This document shows, piece by piece, positions 21,226 to 30,108 of a stretch of 36,382 nucleotides of DNA. This DNA is from an uncultured Pseudomonadota bacterium (GTDB lineage: Bacteria; Pseudomonadota; Gammaproteobacteria; Steroidobacterales; Steroidobacteraceae). Within the stretch, counting starts at the first letter, position 1; every line of letters begins with the position of its first letter. Under the pieces are notes generated by a model, which worked only from the letters and a program-made list of their open reading frames with translations, was not told where the DNA came from and ran no database searches. A program made the position numbers and the translations under genes. The stretch spans positions 1 through 36,382 of the forward strand of contig CAIOHZ010000022.1 in NCBI GenBank assembly GCA_903858165.1, written 5' to 3'.

Positions 21226-22056
21226 CTACTCGGCGTCTTTGTTGCGCTCGATGAGCGCGTACGCCGAGTGGTTGTGGATGCTCTCGAAGTTCTCGCTTTC
21301 CACCACGTATTCGCGAATGCGCTCGTCGTTATTCAGCCGCACTGCCACGTCGCGGACCATGTCTTCGACGAACTTCGGGTTGTCGTAGGCGCGTTCAGTC
21401 ACCCACTTCTCGTCGGGGCGCTTCAAGATGCCGAACAATTCGCACGAGGCTTCTTTCTCGGCGAAGTCGATGAGTTCTTCAATCCACACATGGCTCGAGA
21501 TGCGCGCCTTGATGGTGACGTGCGAGCGCTGGTTATGCGCGCCGTAGGCGGAAATCTTCTTCGAGCACGGGCACAGGCTGGTGACCGGAACCACGACCTT
21601 CACCCAGAGGTCCGTAGCACCGCCACGCTTTACTTCACCGATGAGTGTTGCCTGGTAGTCCAGCAAGCTCCGTACGCCCGACACCGGTGCGGTCTTGTTC
21701 ACGAAGTACGGGAACTTCATCTCGATGTGACCGGCTTCCGATTCGAGGCGTTCGGTCATCTGCCGCAAGATATCCATGAAGCTATCGACGGAAATTTCCC
21801 GTTCGTGGCTATGCAATATCTCGAGGAAGCGAGACATGTGCGTGCCCTTGAAGTTATGGGGCAGGTACACGTACATGTTGAAGTTGGCGACGGTGTGCTG
21901 CTCGCCGCCTGAACGGTCCTTCACGCGAACCGGGTGCAGAATTTCCTTCACGCCAACCCGGTTGATGGGAATTTGGCGGGTATCGACACGGCTCTGCACG
22001 TCTTCAATCGGCAGGGCCGGAGACTGGACAGGGGCTGGTGTGGCAACGGTGGTCAT
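21226..22056 (-). CDS. folE2: GTP cyclohydrolase FolE2 (type IB)
   Basis: A 276-residue GTP cyclohydrolase IB, making dihydroneopterin triphosphate for folate; it is the metal-flexible alternative to zinc-dependent FolE. Diagnostic residues are [40 protein letters not shown] with the catalytic Cys, and [16 protein letters not shown]. Start ATG 22056-22054 follows AAGGA. In many bacteria folE2 is under the zinc-uptake regulator Zur, but I see no Zur-like box upstream; instead there is a cluster of CTGTAC repeats. It is 143 bases downstream of dxs in the same direction and converges on the kinase gene. Confidence 0.96.
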   Translation of the reverse strand: MTTVATPAPVQSPALPIEDVQSRVDTRQIPINRVGVKEILHPVRVKDRSGGEQHTVANFNMYVYLPHNFKGTHMSRFLEILHSHEREISVDSFMDILRQMTERLESEAGHIEMKFPYFVNKTAPVSGVRSLLDYQATLIGEVKRGGATDLWVKVVVPVTSLCPCSKKISAYGAHNQRSHVTIKARISSHVWIEELIDFAEKEASCELFGILKRPDEKWVTERAYDNPKFVEDMVRDVAVRLNNDERIREYVVESENFESIHNHSAYALIERNKDAE

Positions 22057-22134
22057 GGCGAATCCTTGAGCGATGGCGGCGGCGCTTGGGATAGGCCACC
22101 TGCCCGTATCGATGGGGACAGTTTAGAGTAATTC

Positions 22135-22149
22135 CAAGCGTCGCGCTTG
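22135..22149. repeat. Short perfect hairpin between dxs and folE2
   Basis: CAAGCG-TCG-CGCTTG is a perfect 6-base inverted repeat with a 3-base loop. It has no T-tract on either strand, so a Rho-independent terminator for dxs is unlikely. It could be part of the folE2 leader or an operator. Confidence 0.4.
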
Positions 22150-22152
22150 TGT

Positions 22153-22185
22153 CTGTACGGAAACTGTACAGTACAAATTCTGTAC
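22153..22185. promoter_or_regulatory. CTGTAC repeat cluster, candidate operator upstream of folE2
   Basis: CTGTAC occurs three times in 33 bases (22153, 22164, 22180). ACTGTACAGT at 22163-22172 is a perfect 10-base palindrome. GTACA-AATTC-TGTAC at 22171-22185 is a perfect 5-base inverted repeat with a 5-base gap. The patch is A+T-rich and lies about 100-130 bases before the folE2 start and just past the dxs stop. Such density of one hexamer is unlikely by chance in this G+C-rich DNA and suggests a dimeric repressor or activator site. I cannot assign the protein. Confidence 0.5.
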
Positions 22186-22199
22186 AACAATGGCTTGTC

Positions 22200-24110
22200 T
22201 CAGGGAAGGGCACGCAGCGAACTTTCGCCGCCACCTTGCCGCGGCAGGCCCTGCCACCAGTTGGCTACGCGTTGGCGCACGGCAGCGAGATCCAGTCCCG
22301 CCTCTGCCAGCGATTCCGCCGGGGAGGCGTGGTCGATGTAGCGGTCCGGCAAACCGAGGGCGAGCGTCGGACGCAAGAACCCGGCCGCTTGCAGACACTC
22401 CAACACGGCGGCACCGGCACCACCGGCCACGACATTCTCTTCGAGTGTTACCAGTGCGGTATGGCGTTGCGCCAGACGTAGCACCAGTTCTTCGTCCAGT
22501 GGCTTCACCCAACGCATGTTAACGACCGTGGCATCGAGTTCTTCGCCGACACGTTCCGCAGCCGCCACCAACGTGCCGAAGGCGAGTAGCACGAGGCCGC
22601 TGCGGCCTTCGCGCCGCACCTGCGCCTTGCCCGTGGGTAATACGCTCAGTTCCGCTTGCACCGCCACGCCAGGCCCGCGGCCGCGCGGGTAGCGCACGGC
22701 AGCCGGGCGACCAAGCGCCACGGCGGTGTGCAGCATCTGGCGGCATTCGTCCTCGTCGGCCGGCGCCAAGATGTGCATGTGCGGAATGCAACGCAGGAAG
22801 CTGTAGTCGAAGGCGCCTTGGTGGGTGGCGCCGTCGGTGCCCACGAGCCCCGCACGGTCGATGGCAAACGTTACAGGCAAGTCTTGCAGGGCCACGTCGT
22901 GGATAAGTTGGTCATAGCCGCGCTGCAGGAAGCTGCTGTAGATGGCAACGACAGGGCGTAGCCCTTCGCAAGCCATGCCGGCGGCCAAGGTAATGGCATG
23001 CTGCTCGGCAATGCCCACGTCGTAGTAGCGGTCGGGGTAGCGCTTGGAGAATTCCACTAAGCCACTGCCTTCGCGCATAGCAGGCGTGATGCCCACGACG
23101 CGGGAGTCGTGCGCGGCTTCGTCGCACAGCCATTCACCAAACACTTGCGTGTAAGTGGGGGTGCCGGGCTTTTCCTTGAAGATGGTGCCAGTGCCCGGGT
23201 CGAACGGACCAGGGCCATGCCACTTGATGGGGTCCGCTTCAGCCGGGGCATAGCCCTTGCCTTTGCGGGTGACCACGTGCAGAAACTGCGGCCCGCGCGC
23301 TACACGCAAGCGGCTGAGTGTGGTGACCAGCGTGGGCAGGTCGTGGCCGTCGATGGGCCCGATGTAGTTGAAGCCGAGTTCTTCGAACAGCGTGCCCGGC
23401 AACACCATGCCCTTCAGGTGCTCTTCGGAGCGGCGCGCCAGTTCCCACATGGTGGGCATGCGCTCCAGCACTTTCTTGCCCGCGCCCTTGATGGTGGCGT
23501 AGATGCGGCCAGTGAGTAGTTTGGCGAGGTAGTTGGAAAGGGCACCAACATTTTCGCTGATCGACATGTCATTGTCGTTCAGCACCACGAGCAGGTCGGT
23601 GTCGAGACTGCCTGCGTGGTTCATCGCTTCGAAGGCGAGGCCCGCCGTCATGGCGCCGTCACCAATAACCGCGACGCAGCGGCGCTGTTCACCGGCACGG
23701 CGAGCCCCCAGCGCCATGCCGAGCGCGGCGCTGATGCTGGTGCTGGAATGGCCCACGCCAAAGGTGTCGTATTCGCTTTCGCTGCGCACCGGGAACGGTG
23801 CCAGACCGTCTTTCAATTTGATGGTGGGCAATTGTTCGCGGCGGCCGGTGAGCACCTTGTGCGGGTAGGCCTGATGCCCTACGTCCCACACGAGGCGGTC
23901 GTACGGCGTGTTGAACACGTGATGCAGCGCGAGCGTGAGTTCGACGGTACCAAGGCCCGCGGCGAAGTGTCCGCCCCGCTGGCTCACGGTGTCGATGAGA
24001 AAGGCGCGCAGCTCCGCTGCTACCGCTGGCAGTTCCTCTGCGGGTAGTTTGCGGAGGTCCTCGGGGGTGTCGATGGCCGATAGGCGAGGGTAGCGCTCAC
24101 TGGGTTCCAT
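22200..24110 (-). CDS. dxs: 1-deoxy-D-xylulose-5-phosphate synthase
   Basis: A 636-residue Dxs, the TPP-dependent first enzyme of the methylerythritol phosphate isoprenoid pathway (pyruvate plus glyceraldehyde 3-phosphate). The N-terminal domain has [21 protein letters not shown] and the TPP motif [21 protein letters not shown]. The central domain has [16 protein letters not shown] and [18 protein letters not shown], and the C-terminal transketolase-like domain closes the protein. Start ATG 24110 ([22 protein letters not shown]) aligns with family members. It lies 23 bases downstream of ispA, in an xseB-ispA-dxs operon. DXP also feeds thiamine and pyridoxal synthesis. Confidence 0.98.
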   Translation of the reverse strand: MEPSERYPRLSAIDTPEDLRKLPAEELPAVAAELRAFLIDTVSQRGGHFAAGLGTVELTLALHHVFNTPYDRLVWDVGHQAYPHKVLTGRREQLPTIKLKDGLAPFPVRSESEYDTFGVGHSSTSISAALGMALGARRAGEQRRCVAVIGDGAMTAGLAFEAMNHAGSLDTDLLVVLNDNDMSISENVGALSNYLAKLLTGRIYATIKGAGKKVLERMPTMWELARRSEEHLKGMVLPGTLFEELGFNYIGPIDGHDLPTLVTTLSRLRVARGPQFLHVVTRKGKGYAPAEADPIKWHGPGPFDPGTGTIFKEKPGTPTYTQVFGEWLCDEAAHDSRVVGITPAMREGSGLVEFSKRYPDRYYDVGIAEQHAITLAAGMACEGLRPVVAIYSSFLQRGYDQLIHDVALQDLPVTFAIDRAGLVGTDGATHQGAFDYSFLRCIPHMHILAPADEDECRQMLHTAVALGRPAAVRYPRGRGPGVAVQAELSVLPTGKAQVRREGRSGLVLLAFGTLVAAAERVGEELDATVVNMRWVKPLDEELVLRLAQRHTALVTLEENVVAGGAGAAVLECLQAAGFLRPTLALGLPDRYIDHASPAESLAEAGLDLAAVRQRVANWWQGLPRQGGGESSLRALP

Positions 24111-24133
24111 AGCGGGAAGTTTACACCTGTGCT

Positions 24134-25078
24134 TCAGTAGGCGCGCTGAATGACGAAGCGTGCCAGACCGGCGAGTTCCATGCCTGCCGCACCGAAGGGC
24201 TGCAGCGCTTCAAGGGCAGCGGCGGTCAGTTCGGCGGCCTTGGCTTTGGCGGCGGCCACGCCGACAGCAGCCGGATAAGTGGGTTTGTCGCGGGCGGCAT
24301 CGGCGCCGGTGGCTTTACCGAGCAGGGCGGCGTCGCCTTCCACATCGAGCAGGTCGTCGACAATCTGGAACGCCAGCCCCAGCTGCTCGCCGAAGGTGCG
24401 CAGGTTAGCCGCGGCACCGTGCGCGAGACCAGACGCGAGGCTTGCTGCGGCGTGGGCCGCCAATTCAATACTGCAGCTGAGCAGGGCGCCGGTTTTCAGA
24501 CGGTGCATCTGCTCCACCTCGGCGGCGTCCAACTTGCGGCCCACGGCTGCTAGGTCGATGGCTTGACCACCGGCCATGCCGGCGCTGCCGGCGGCAGCGG
24601 CAAGGCAGCGCACCATGCCGAGGCGCGCGCTGGCCGGTAGGGAAACCGGGCCGTGGTGCGCCAAGCACTCGAAGGCGAGGGTCTGCAGGGCGTCGCCGGC
24701 GAGCAGCGCCGTGGCCTCGTCGAAGGCCTTGTGGCACGTGGGTCGCCCACGGCGCAGGTCATCGTCGTCCATGGCCGGCAGGTCGTCGTGGACCAGCGAA
24801 TACACATGCACCAGTTCCACCGCGGCGGCCGGTACGTCCAGCCAGTCTTCCGGCACGCCAAGCATGCGGCCGGTGGCATAAACCAATGCTGGACGCAGGC
24901 GCTTGCCGCCGCCGAGAGCGCTGTAACGCATGGCGGCGTGCAGCCTTTCCGGGGAGTGGGTGGCGCTGGGTAACCAAGCCGCCAGCACCTGCTCGATACG
25001 CTGCTGGGCGTAACTCAGTGCGGGGTGAACCTTCACGGGGCTGCCAAGGTCCAGCGTGGCGGCCGCAGCCTCGGTCAT
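24134..25078 (-). CDS. ispA: Farnesyl/geranyl diphosphate synthase
   Basis: A 314-residue trans-isoprenyl diphosphate synthase condensing isopentenyl and dimethylallyl diphosphates. The first Asp-rich motif is [15 protein letters not shown], preceded by [14 protein letters not shown]; the second is [13 protein letters not shown]. The residue pattern and short chain fit the FPP synthase of the dxs operon. I place the start at ATG 25078-25076 ([12 protein letters not shown]), overlapping the xseB stop by four bases (ATGA). An upstream ATG at 25183 would read through xseB in another frame and is rejected. Confidence 0.96.
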   Translation of the reverse strand: MTEAAAATLDLGSPVKVHPALSYAQQRIEQVLAAWLPSATHSPERLHAAMRYSALGGGKRLRPALVYATGRMLGVPEDWLDVPAAAVELVHVYSLVHDDLPAMDDDDLRRGRPTCHKAFDEATALLAGDALQTLAFECLAHHGPVSLPASARLGMVRCLAAAAGSAGMAGGQAIDLAAVGRKLDAAEVEQMHRLKTGALLSCSIELAAHAAASLASGLAHGAAANLRTFGEQLGLAFQIVDDLLDVEGDAALLGKATGADAARDKPTYPAAVGVAAAKAKAAELTAAALEALQPFGAAGMELAGLARFVIQRAY

Positions 25079-25362
25079 CGTTCGTCCTCGTCCTGGTCGA
25101 ACGGCACGCGCGCTTCGCTGCCGTCGTTGCGTTTCAGCAGCAGTTCCACGCGCTGTTCGGCTGCGGCCAGCGCCGCTTGGCAACGTCGCGAGAGTTCAAC
25201 GCCGCGCTGGAATTCCATGAGCGACGCCTCGAGTGGCAGGTCGCCTTGCTCTAGACGCTCTACCAGGTCTTCGAGGCCTGCCAGCGCTTGTTCGAAGTCG
25301 AACGCCTCTTCCGGGACCGGCGTGGCCGGGGCTGCAGACGAGGGCGGACGTTTGGCTGGCAT
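25075..25362 (-). CDS. xseB: Exodeoxyribonuclease VII small subunit
   Basis: A 95-residue XseB (E. coli 80), the small partner of XseA in the single-strand-specific exonuclease VII. A Pro/Ala-rich leader precedes the conserved helical hairpin [40 protein letters not shown], which can be split at GDLPLEASL. Start ATG 25362 has GAGG 9 bases upstream. Further-upstream in-frame ATGs (25413, 25479) would add a Pro-rich tail and overlap promoter-like sequence. It overlaps ispA by four bases. Confidence 0.94.
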   Translation of the reverse strand: MPAKRPPSSAAPATPVPEEAFDFEQALAGLEDLVERLEQGDLPLEASLMEFQRGVELSRRCQAALAAAEQRVELLLKRNDGSEARVPFDQDEDER

Positions 25363-25405
25363 GGGCGGGGGCCTCAGGGAAGGGTCCGGCGAGGGTGGGC
25401 CGGGC

Positions 25406-25424
25406 ACTGCCATTGTAAGGCAGT
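25406..25424 (-). promoter_or_regulatory. Candidate xseB-ispA-dxs promoter within an inverted repeat
   Basis: On the minus strand TACAAT (25417-25412) matches the -10 consensus at 5 of 6 positions, about 50 bases before xseB. It is framed by ACTGCC at 25406-25411 and GGCAGT at 25419-25424, a perfect 6-base inverted repeat with a 7-base centre. A repressor bound there would cover the -10. The -35 region is poor. Confidence 0.4.
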
Positions 25425-25504
25425 CCGGGCGGGTACGTTCCGTCCGAGGCGGTTTTGTCCGGTGTCCTGTACTGGTCAAAATCTGTGCAAAGTGCGTTTT
25501 TCGG

Positions 25505-25553
25505 TTGACGCCCGCCGAAGCGGCGGTTTATCGTCCGCGTCCCAGCCTAGAAT
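25505..25553 (+). promoter_or_regulatory. Candidate promoter(s) of the rubrerythrin gene
   Basis: TTGACG at 25505-25510 is a good -35 hexamer; 16-17 bases on lies TTTATC/TTATCG, a weak -10. A second -10, TAGAAT at 25548-25553, is closer to the gene but lacks a good -35. CCGCC-GAAGC-GGCGG at 25512-25526 is a hairpin that fills the spacer of the first promoter and might be an operator. Confidence 0.4.
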
Positions 25554-25577
25554 CGGTCTAAGCACACAGGAGTCACT

Positions 25578-25991
25578 ATGGAACTTAAAGGCAGCAAGAC
25601 TGAAGAGAACCTGAAGGCCGCCTTCGCGGGCGAATCTCAGGCCAACCGCCGTTACCTCTATTTCGCAAACAAGGCGGACGTGGAAGGCTACAACGACGTG
25701 TCCGCCGTGTTCCGTTCGACGGCGGAAGGCGAAACCGGCCACGCGCATGGCCACCTCGAGTACCTCGAGGCCGTGGGTGACCCGGCCACCGGCCTGCCGA
25801 TTGGCAGCACCTCGGACAACCTGAAGGCGTCCATCGCTGGCGAAACCCACGAGTACACCGACATGTACCCGGGCATGGCCAAGATGGCGCGCGACGAAGG
25901 CTTCGACGAAATTGCGGATTGGTTCGAGACCTTGGCCAAGGCCGAGCGTTCGCACGCTAACCGCTTCCAGAAGGCCCTGGATACCCTGTAA
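25578..25991 (+). CDS. Rubrerythrin, diiron domain only
   Basis: A 137-residue ferritin-like rubrerythrin. The diiron ligands are in place: Glu19 (GES), Glu52 with His55 (EGETGH), Glu89/Glu92 (GETHEY) and Glu123 with His126 (AERSH). The usual C-terminal rubredoxin domain is absent; the protein ends at ALDTL right after the four-helix bundle. Full rubrerythrins reduce hydrogen peroxide, so this one would need an outside electron donor. The Fe-S protein encoded next is an attractive but unproven candidate. Start ATG 25578 has AGGAG at 25568-25572. Acting in the cytosol is inferred from the lack of a signal. Confidence 0.94.
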   Translation: MELKGSKTEENLKAAFAGESQANRRYLYFANKADVEGYNDVSAVFRSTAEGETGHAHGHLEYLEAVGDPATGLPIGSTSDNLKASIAGETHEYTDMYPGMAKMARDEGFDEIADWFETLAKAERSHANRFQKALDTL

Positions 25992-26001
25992 GGGTTTCGG
26001 G

Positions 26002-26046
26002 CACTCGCCGAAGCGCGGCCCGCAAGGGTTTGCATTACGGCGAGTG
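26002..26046 (+). ncRNA. Predicted long-stem RNA hairpin after rubrerythrin
   Basis: CACTCGCCG at 26002-26010 pairs perfectly with CGGCGAGTG at 26038-26046, extendable by a G-U pair. The 27-base loop holds a smaller GCG-CGGCC-CGC-type stem. It starts 11 bases after the rubrerythrin stop and precedes a second hairpin ending in a T-tract. It may stabilise the rubrerythrin message or form part of an attenuator. Confidence 0.5.
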
Positions 26047-26048
26047 TT

Positions 26049-26105
26049 GAAGGAGGGGGCAGGGCGGGCGTCCATGGCGCCGGCAACTGCCCCTTCTTTT
26101 TGGCC
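26049..26105 (+). terminator. Candidate Rho-independent terminator/attenuator
   Basis: GAAGGAGGGGGCAG (26049-26062) pairs, with a bulge, with CTGCCCCTTCTTTT (26087-26100), and the right arm runs into a T-rich stretch. The loop is about 24 bases. It sits 43 bases before the Fe-S protein gene on the same strand, so it could end most rubrerythrin transcripts and let only some continue. Confidence 0.5.
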
Positions 26106-26147
26106 CCTGCTTTTTGGGCCCCTTCTTGTTTGGCACAGGAGAACGGC

Positions 26148-27500
26148 ATGAGCGGTACCCCCACGAACTTCGGTTCGCGCGAAGGCAGCTTAGAGGCGCC
26201 CACGCGTCACCCCGTCGATTGGCAGAACCCCGAGTTCTACGACGAGGAGAAGCTCTTCAAGGAACTGGAGCGGGTGTTCGACATCTGCCACGGTTGCCGC
26301 CGCTGCTTCAGTCTGTGCAATTCCTTTCCCACGCTGTTCGATGCGGTAGATGCCGCACCGAGCGGTGAAATCGACACGGTACCCAAGCCGGTTTACTGGG
26401 AAGTAGTGGACCACTGCTACCTCTGCGACATGTGCTACATGTCCAAGTGCCCATACGTGCCGCCGCACGCCTGGAACCTCGACTTCCCGCACCTCATGCT
26501 GCGCGCCAAGGCGGTGAAGCATGCCAAGGGCGAAACCTCGTTCCGCGACAAGGTGCTAAGCAACATGGACACCGTCGGCAACCTCGCCGGTATTCCGGTG
26601 GTGGCCGAAGTGGTCAACGCGGTGAACAAATCTGCGCTGGGCCGCAAGGTGCTGCAGAAGGTGTTGGGCGTGCACGAAAACGCGCCGGTGCCCGAGTACC
26701 ACAGCAACACCTTCCGCAAGCAGGACGCGCGCCGTGTGAAACCGGTACTGGCGGCTACGCCGGCGGCAGGAACTACGGGCAAGGTGGCGTTGTTCGCCAC
26801 TTGCTACTGCAACCGCAACGAACCGGATATCGACACCGATCTCGTCAAGGTGTTTGAACACAACGGCATACCCATCACGCTGGCGCAGAAAGAAAAATGC
26901 TGCGGCATGCCGAAGCTCGAACTCGGTGACTTGAAGGCTGTGGAAGAGCTGATGCAAGTGAATGTGCCGCAGCTCGCCGCGCTGGTGGACCAGGGCTACG
27001 ACATCGTGGCGCCGGTGCCTTCCTGTGTGCTCATGTTCAAGCAAGAACTGCCCTTGCTGTTCCCGCAGGACCCGCTGGTCGCCAAGGTGAAGGCGGCCAT
27101 GTTCGACCCATTCGAATACCTCATGCTGCGCCACAAAGCGGGCCTGCTGAAGACCGAGTTCGCGCAGGAATTGGGGAAGGTGAGTTACCACGTGCCTTGT
27201 CACTTGCGCGTGCAGAACATCGGGCTCAAAACCCGCGATGTGCTGAAACTGGTGCCGAACACAACCCTTGAGGTCATCGAGCGTTGTTCCGGCCACAACG
27301 GCACTTATGCCGTGAAAGAAGAATTCCACGCCACCTCCATGAAGATTGGTAAGCCGGTGTTCAACAAGGTGGAAGCCGGCAAGGCCGACTACCACTCGAG
27401 CGACTGCCCCATGGCCGGCCACCAAATTGAAAACGGCCTGAAGACCTCGCGCCCACCCACCCACCCGCTGACGCTACTCGCCAAGGCCTACGGGCTGTAG
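26148..27500 (+). CDS. Fe-S oxidoreductase with CCG domains (HdrD/GlpC-like)
   Basis: A 450-residue cytosolic protein with two [4Fe-4S] sites: Cys47-x2-Cys50-x2-Cys53-x3-Cys57 ([11 protein letters not shown]) and Cys90-x2-Cys93-x2-Cys96-x3-Cys100 ([12 protein letters not shown]). Two CCG (DUF224) modules follow: CYCNRNEPD with [13 protein letters not shown], and [11 protein letters not shown] with [10 protein letters not shown] and DCPMAGHQI. This is the layout of HdrD, GlpC and GlcF-like electron-transfer subunits, but the long N-terminal region and gene neighbours point to a separate family. I recall it next to rubrerythrin and DUF3501 genes in other proteobacteria. No flavin domain is present. 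Start ATG 26148 has AGGAG 6 bases upstream. Confidence 0.88.
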   Translation: MSGTPTNFGSREGSLEAPTRHPVDWQNPEFYDEEKLFKELERVFDICHGCRRCFSLCNSFPTLFDAVDAAPSGEIDTVPKPVYWEVVDHCYLCDMCYMSKCPYVPPHAWNLDFPHLMLRAKAVKHAKGETSFRDKVLSNMDTVGNLAGIPVVAEVVNAVNKSALGRKVLQKVLGVHENAPVPEYHSNTFRKQDARRVKPVLAATPAAGTTGKVALFATCYCNRNEPDIDTDLVKVFEHNGIPITLAQKEKCCGMPKLELGDLKAVEELMQVNVPQLAALVDQGYDIVAPVPSCVLMFKQELPLLFPQDPLVAKVKAAMFDPFEYLMLRHKAGLLKTEFAQELGKVSYHVPCHLRVQNIGLKTRDVLKLVPNTTLEVIERCSGHNGTYAVKEEFHATSMKIGKPVFNKVEAGKADYHSSDCPMAGHQIENGLKTSRPPTHPLTLLAKAYGL

Positions 27501-27546
27501 CCCGGGCTTGTGGTTGATTGCCGTCGCTGCTGACAAGGACCTGAAC

Positions 27547-28128
27547 ATGCATCTGCAGCCAGAAGATTTGATGACCCTCGAGACTTATGCGCGTGAACGC
27601 ATGGCTTTTCGTGCGGCCGTTATCGAGCACAAAAAGCGGCGCAACGTAGCGGTGGGGCCGAACCTCACCTGGCTCTTCGAGGACCGCCTCACCATTCAGT
27701 ACCAAGTGCAGGAGATTCTGCGCACGGAACGCGTGTTCGAGCCGGAAGGTATTGCGGACGAACTCGGCGCGTACAACCCGCTCATTCCAGATGGCACCAA
27801 CTTCAAGGTGACGCTGCTTATTGAATACGCCGACCCGGTAGAGCGCGCGGCGCGCCTGAAGGTGCTCAAGGGTATTGAAGACCGCTGCTATGTCGAAGTG
27901 GCTGGCCATGCGCGCGTCTACGCCATTGCCGACGAAGATCTCGAGCGCGAAAACGCCGAGAAGACCTCGTCCGTGCATTTCCTGCGCTTCGAGGTGCTAG
28001 CGGATGCCCGTGCGGCGGCCCGTGCTGGCGCGGCGCTTACCTTTGGCGCCGACCACCCCGAATGCACTCAGCAGGTGACGGTGGATGAGCATACCCGTGC
28101 GGCGTTGGTGCTCGACCTGACGGATTGA
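27547..28128 (+). CDS. DUF3501 family protein
   Basis: A 193-residue soluble protein of unknown function, recognised as DUF3501 from LQPEDLMTLETYARERMAFRA, VAVGPNLTWLFEDRLTIQYQVQEILR and YNPLIPDGTNFKVTLLIEY. It has two cysteines (near DRCYVEV and HPECTQQ) and several His residues, but no recognised cofactor motif. ATG 27547 follows AAGGA at 27535-27539, 46 bases after the Fe-S gene. The conserved link with a CCG Fe-S protein and rubrerythrin suggests a shared redox role, which the sequence alone does not prove. Confidence 0.87.
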   Translation: MHLQPEDLMTLETYARERMAFRAAVIEHKKRRNVAVGPNLTWLFEDRLTIQYQVQEILRTERVFEPEGIADELGAYNPLIPDGTNFKVTLLIEYADPVERAARLKVLKGIEDRCYVEVAGHARVYAIADEDLERENAEKTSSVHFLRFEVLADARAAARAGAALTFGADHPECTQQVTVDEHTRAALVLDLTD

Positions 28129-28144
28129 GGAACGCCCACCGGCA

Positions 28145-28165
28145 CGGGCTCACGCCTTGAGCCCG
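28145..28165 (+). terminator. Hairpin after DUF3501, possible weak terminator
   Basis: CGGGCTCA-CGCCT-TGAGCCCG is a perfect 8-base stem with a 5-base loop, 16 bases past the DUF3501 stop. There is no T-tract after it (CCGCTACAG), so it may be a Rho-dependent or pause site. TAGAAT at 28175-28180, just beyond, could be the -10 of parE. Confidence 0.45.
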
Positions 28166-28219
28166 CCGCTACAGTAGAATAGTGGCCCTTGCGTTCCCCA
28201 TCGCCGGAGCTGCGACCCT

Positions 28220-30106
28220 TTGAGCTATAACGCTGCCGATATCGAAGTTCTGTCTGGCTTGGACCCGGTCCGCCGCCGGCCAGGCATGTACACGGACACC
28301 AGCCGTCCGAACCACCTCATCCATGAAGTCATCGACAACTCCGTCGACGAAGCCCTCGCTGGCCACGCCAAGACGCTGGAGGTCATCCTCCACACGGACC
28401 AGTCCATTGCAGTGACCGACGACGGCCGCGGCATGCCCGTGGACCTGCACCCCATCGAAAAGCTGCCGGGTGTCGAGCTCATCCTCACGCGCCTGCATGC
28501 GGGCGGTAAGTTCAGCGGCAAGAACTACGAATTTTCCGGCGGCCTGCACGGCGTGGGCGTGTCCGTGGTGAACGCGCTGTCCAAGCGGTTGGAATGCCGC
28601 GTGAAGCGCGCGGGTGAAGAATTCTTCATCAGCTTCCGCGACGGCCATCTGGATGAAAAGCTGAAGGTGGTCGGCAAAGCGGCGCGGGGTGTTTCCGGCA
28701 CCAGCGTGCGCTTCTGGCCGGACGGCAGCTACTTTGACAGCGATAAAGTGCTGGTTTCACGCCTGCGCCATGTGCTGCGCGCCAAGGCGGTGCTGTGCCC
28801 TGGCCTTCGCGTCAAGCTGTTCAACGAAGCCACCAACGAACGCGAGGAGTGGTTCTACGCGGGCGGTCTCGGCGGCTACCTGTCGGACCAATTGGCCCTG
28901 CGCCCGTTCCTGCCGGAAGAGCCCTTCTCGGGTTCCATGAAAGGCGGCTCGGAAGTCGCGGACTGGGCGGTGGTCTGGGTGTCCGACACGGAGCCGGGCG
29001 TCGGCGAAAGCTATGTAAACCTCATCCCCACCGCTGAAGGAGGTACGCACGTGAATGGGCTGCGTGCTGGCCTTACGGATGCTGTGCGCGACTTCTGCGA
29101 GTTCCGCAATCTGTTACCGCGCGGTGTGAAGCTGGCGCCGGAAGATGTGTGGGACCGCGTCAGCTATGTGCTGAGCGTGAAGCTCACCAACCCCCAATTC
29201 GCCGGGCAGACGAAGGAACGTCTATCGTCGCGGGAATGCGCGGCATTCGTGGGGGGCATCGTCAAAGATGCTCTCGCGCTGTGGTTGAACCAGCACCCCG
29301 ATGCCGGTGAGCGTATCGCGCAGTTGGCCATCACCGCTGCGCAAGAACGCCTGAAGGCCGCGCAGAAAGTGGTACGCAAGCGCATCACGGCAGGCCCCGC
29401 ATTGCCCGGCAAGTTGGCGGACTGCTCCAGCCAAGACCCCGTCCGTGGCGAACTGTTTCTGGTGGAAGGCGACTCCGCCGGTGGCTCCGCGAAGCAAGCG
29501 CGGGACCGCGAGACGCAGGCCATCATGCCGCTACGCGGCAAAATTTTGAACACCTGGGAAGTGGAAAGCGGCAGTGTGCTGCAGAGCCAGGAAGTGCACG
29601 ACATCTCCGTGGCGCTAGGCGTCGACCCCGGCATGTCCGAGGCGGACCTCAAGAACTTGCGCTACCACAAGGTGTGTATCCTCGCGGACGCCGACTCGGA
29701 CGGCCAGCATATTGCCACGCTGTTGTGCGCGCTGTTCCTGCGCCACTTCCGGCCCATGGTGGTGGCCGGCCATGTGTTCGTGGCCATGCCGCCGCTGTAC
29801 CGCATCGATATCGGCAAGCAGGTGTACTACGCGCTCGACGACGGCGAACGCCAAGGCTTGCTCGACCGCTTGCAGGCGGAAGGCGTGCGTGGCAAGCCCA
29901 TGATCACCCGCTTCAAAGGCTTGGGCGAAATGAACCCGTTGCAGTTGCGTGAAACCACGATGGCTACCCAGACGCGCCGCTTGGTGCGCTTGACGGTGGA
30001 TGGTGAGGATGGCGTCGACCAGATCCTCGATATGCTCTTGGCCAAGAAGCGCGCGGCAGACCGCCGCGAATGGCTGGAGAGCAAGGGCAATCTGGCTGAG
30101 ATCTGA
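28220..30106 (+). CDS. parE: DNA topoisomerase IV subunit B
   Basis: A 628-residue ParE (E. coli 630), the ATPase subunit of topoisomerase IV that unlinks daughter chromosomes. The GHKL ATPase site has [23 protein letters not shown] and [15 protein letters not shown]. The transducer follows, then the TOPRIM domain with [25 protein letters not shown] and DADSDGQHI. Distinguishing it from GyrB, it lacks the GyrB C-terminal insert and begins [25 protein letters not shown], as in ParE. The start is a TTG at 28220 with CGGAG 10 bases upstream; no AUG precedes the conserved region. Confidence 0.96.
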   Translation: MSYNAADIEVLSGLDPVRRRPGMYTDTSRPNHLIHEVIDNSVDEALAGHAKTLEVILHTDQSIAVTDDGRGMPVDLHPIEKLPGVELILTRLHAGGKFSGKNYEFSGGLHGVGVSVVNALSKRLECRVKRAGEEFFISFRDGHLDEKLKVVGKAARGVSGTSVRFWPDGSYFDSDKVLVSRLRHVLRAKAVLCPGLRVKLFNEATNEREEWFYAGGLGGYLSDQLALRPFLPEEPFSGSMKGGSEVADWAVVWVSDTEPGVGESYVNLIPTAEGGTHVNGLRAGLTDAVRDFCEFRNLLPRGVKLAPEDVWDRVSYVLSVKLTNPQFAGQTKERLSSRECAAFVGGIVKDALALWLNQHPDAGERIAQLAITAAQERLKAAQKVVRKRITAGPALPGKLADCSSQDPVRGELFLVEGDSAGGSAKQARDRETQAIMPLRGKILNTWEVESGSVLQSQEVHDISVALGVDPGMSEADLKNLRYHKVCILADADSDGQHIATLLCALFLRHFRPMVVAGHVFVAMPPLYRIDIGKQVYYALDDGERQGLLDRLQAEGVRGKPMITRFKGLGEMNPLQLRETTMATQTRRLVRLTVDGEDGVDQILDMLLAKKRAADRREWLESKGNLAEI

Positions 30107-30108
30107 AC

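Noticed and set aside
22153-22185. LexA (SOS) box reading of the CTGTAC repeats
   Set aside because: The E. coli type box needs CTG and CAG ten bases apart; none of the repeats has that spacing.
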